NCBI GenBank assembly: GCA_002429315.1
Contig: DIZC01000079.1
Span: forward strand, 974 to 15,228
Source of the DNA: Alphaproteobacteria bacterium UBA6038
GTDB lineage: Bacteria > Pseudomonadota > Alphaproteobacteria > Micropepsales > Micropepsaceae
Length of the DNA stretch: 14,255 nt
Reading direction: 5' to 3'
This document shows, piece after piece, positions 14,040-14,255 of this stretch. The notes under the pieces are model-generated. The model was given only the letters and a program-made list of their open reading frames with translations. It was not told the origin of the DNA and ran no database searches. Both the position numbers and the translations under genes were made by a program. The number at the start of each line of letters is the position of its first letter. Within the stretch, counting starts at the first letter, position 1.

Positions 14040-14191
14040 GCTTCGGCGACGATAGCGGCTCTCAGCGTATCGGAACACTGCTTCTCGACCTGCAATGACA
14101 TGCGTCTGCCGTCGGTTGCGGATCAGACCGTCACTTCCTGGATTAGCGCCAGCCCGCAATTCGCCGTGCTGCTGTTTCCGTAATCGATCCC

Positions 14192-14255
14192 ACCCTCCCC
14201 CTGAGGGAGGGTCGAAAAATCTGCAGCGCAGCGGAAGATTTTTCGGGGAGGGGTC
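14192..14255. repeat. Dispersed palindromic repeat, cut by the window end
   Basis: Two adjacent perfect stems: ACCCTCCC/GGGAGGGT (14192-14212) and CGAAAAATCT/AGATTTTTCG (14213-14245), followed by GGGGAGGGGTC, which can pair back with the leading CCCTCCCC. A degenerate copy lies at 12285-12334. It is non-coding and upstream of the VOC gene. It looks like a member of a genome-wide intergenic repeat family. Confidence 0.65.

Overview
The window is GC-rich DNA, most likely from an alphaproteobacterium (Rhizobiales-like or a related group). The basis is the base composition, the G-rich ribosome binding sites, the class A penicillin-binding protein, a vapBC-type module, and intergenic palindromes built on CCTCCCCC/GGGGGAGG arms of a kind common in that class. 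No marker gene fixes the genus.

Positions 1 to about 8450 form a minus-strand island of exported beta-propeller-type proteins. Five tandem paralogues (4953-6341, 3521-4858, 2142-3497, 801-2111, and 1-548, which is cut by the window edge) each carry a signal peptide followed by gloVer-type repeats, seven in each complete copy. In these repeats the usual turn is replaced by a cysteine-bearing FC-x(4,5)-C-x-DG loop. The first four genes are 23-94 bp apart and probably form an operon. The fifth lies beyond a 252-bp gap filled with palindromes. Upstream, at 6820-8295, is a secreted protein with an Ig-like N-domain and eight nearly identical 40-residue PQQ-like blades. The island carries scars of duplication and loss: a 24-codon gloVer C-terminal relic directly behind the stop of the 4953-6341 gene, and a decayed 3' end of a second PQQ-like gene at 8329-8443.

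Positions 8526-9623 hold a small orphan gene and, divergently, a vapB-like antitoxin with a plausible promoter. It overlaps a vapC-like PIN toxin that is split by a one-base frameshift near 9454.

Positions 9740-14026 are ordinary chromosome: a bifunctional class A penicillin-binding protein with a long disordered tail, an MDR-family NADP-dependent oxidoreductase, and, convergent with it, a small VOC (glyoxalase-fold) protein. The gap after the penicillin-binding protein holds a 123-bp composite palindrome and a degenerate copy of a second repeat family. A cleaner copy of that second family sits at the window end.

The notable content is the propeller island. It looks like a set of oxidised periplasmic or extracellular repeat proteins that diversify by whole-gene duplication. 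Their ligand or role cannot be read from the sequence.
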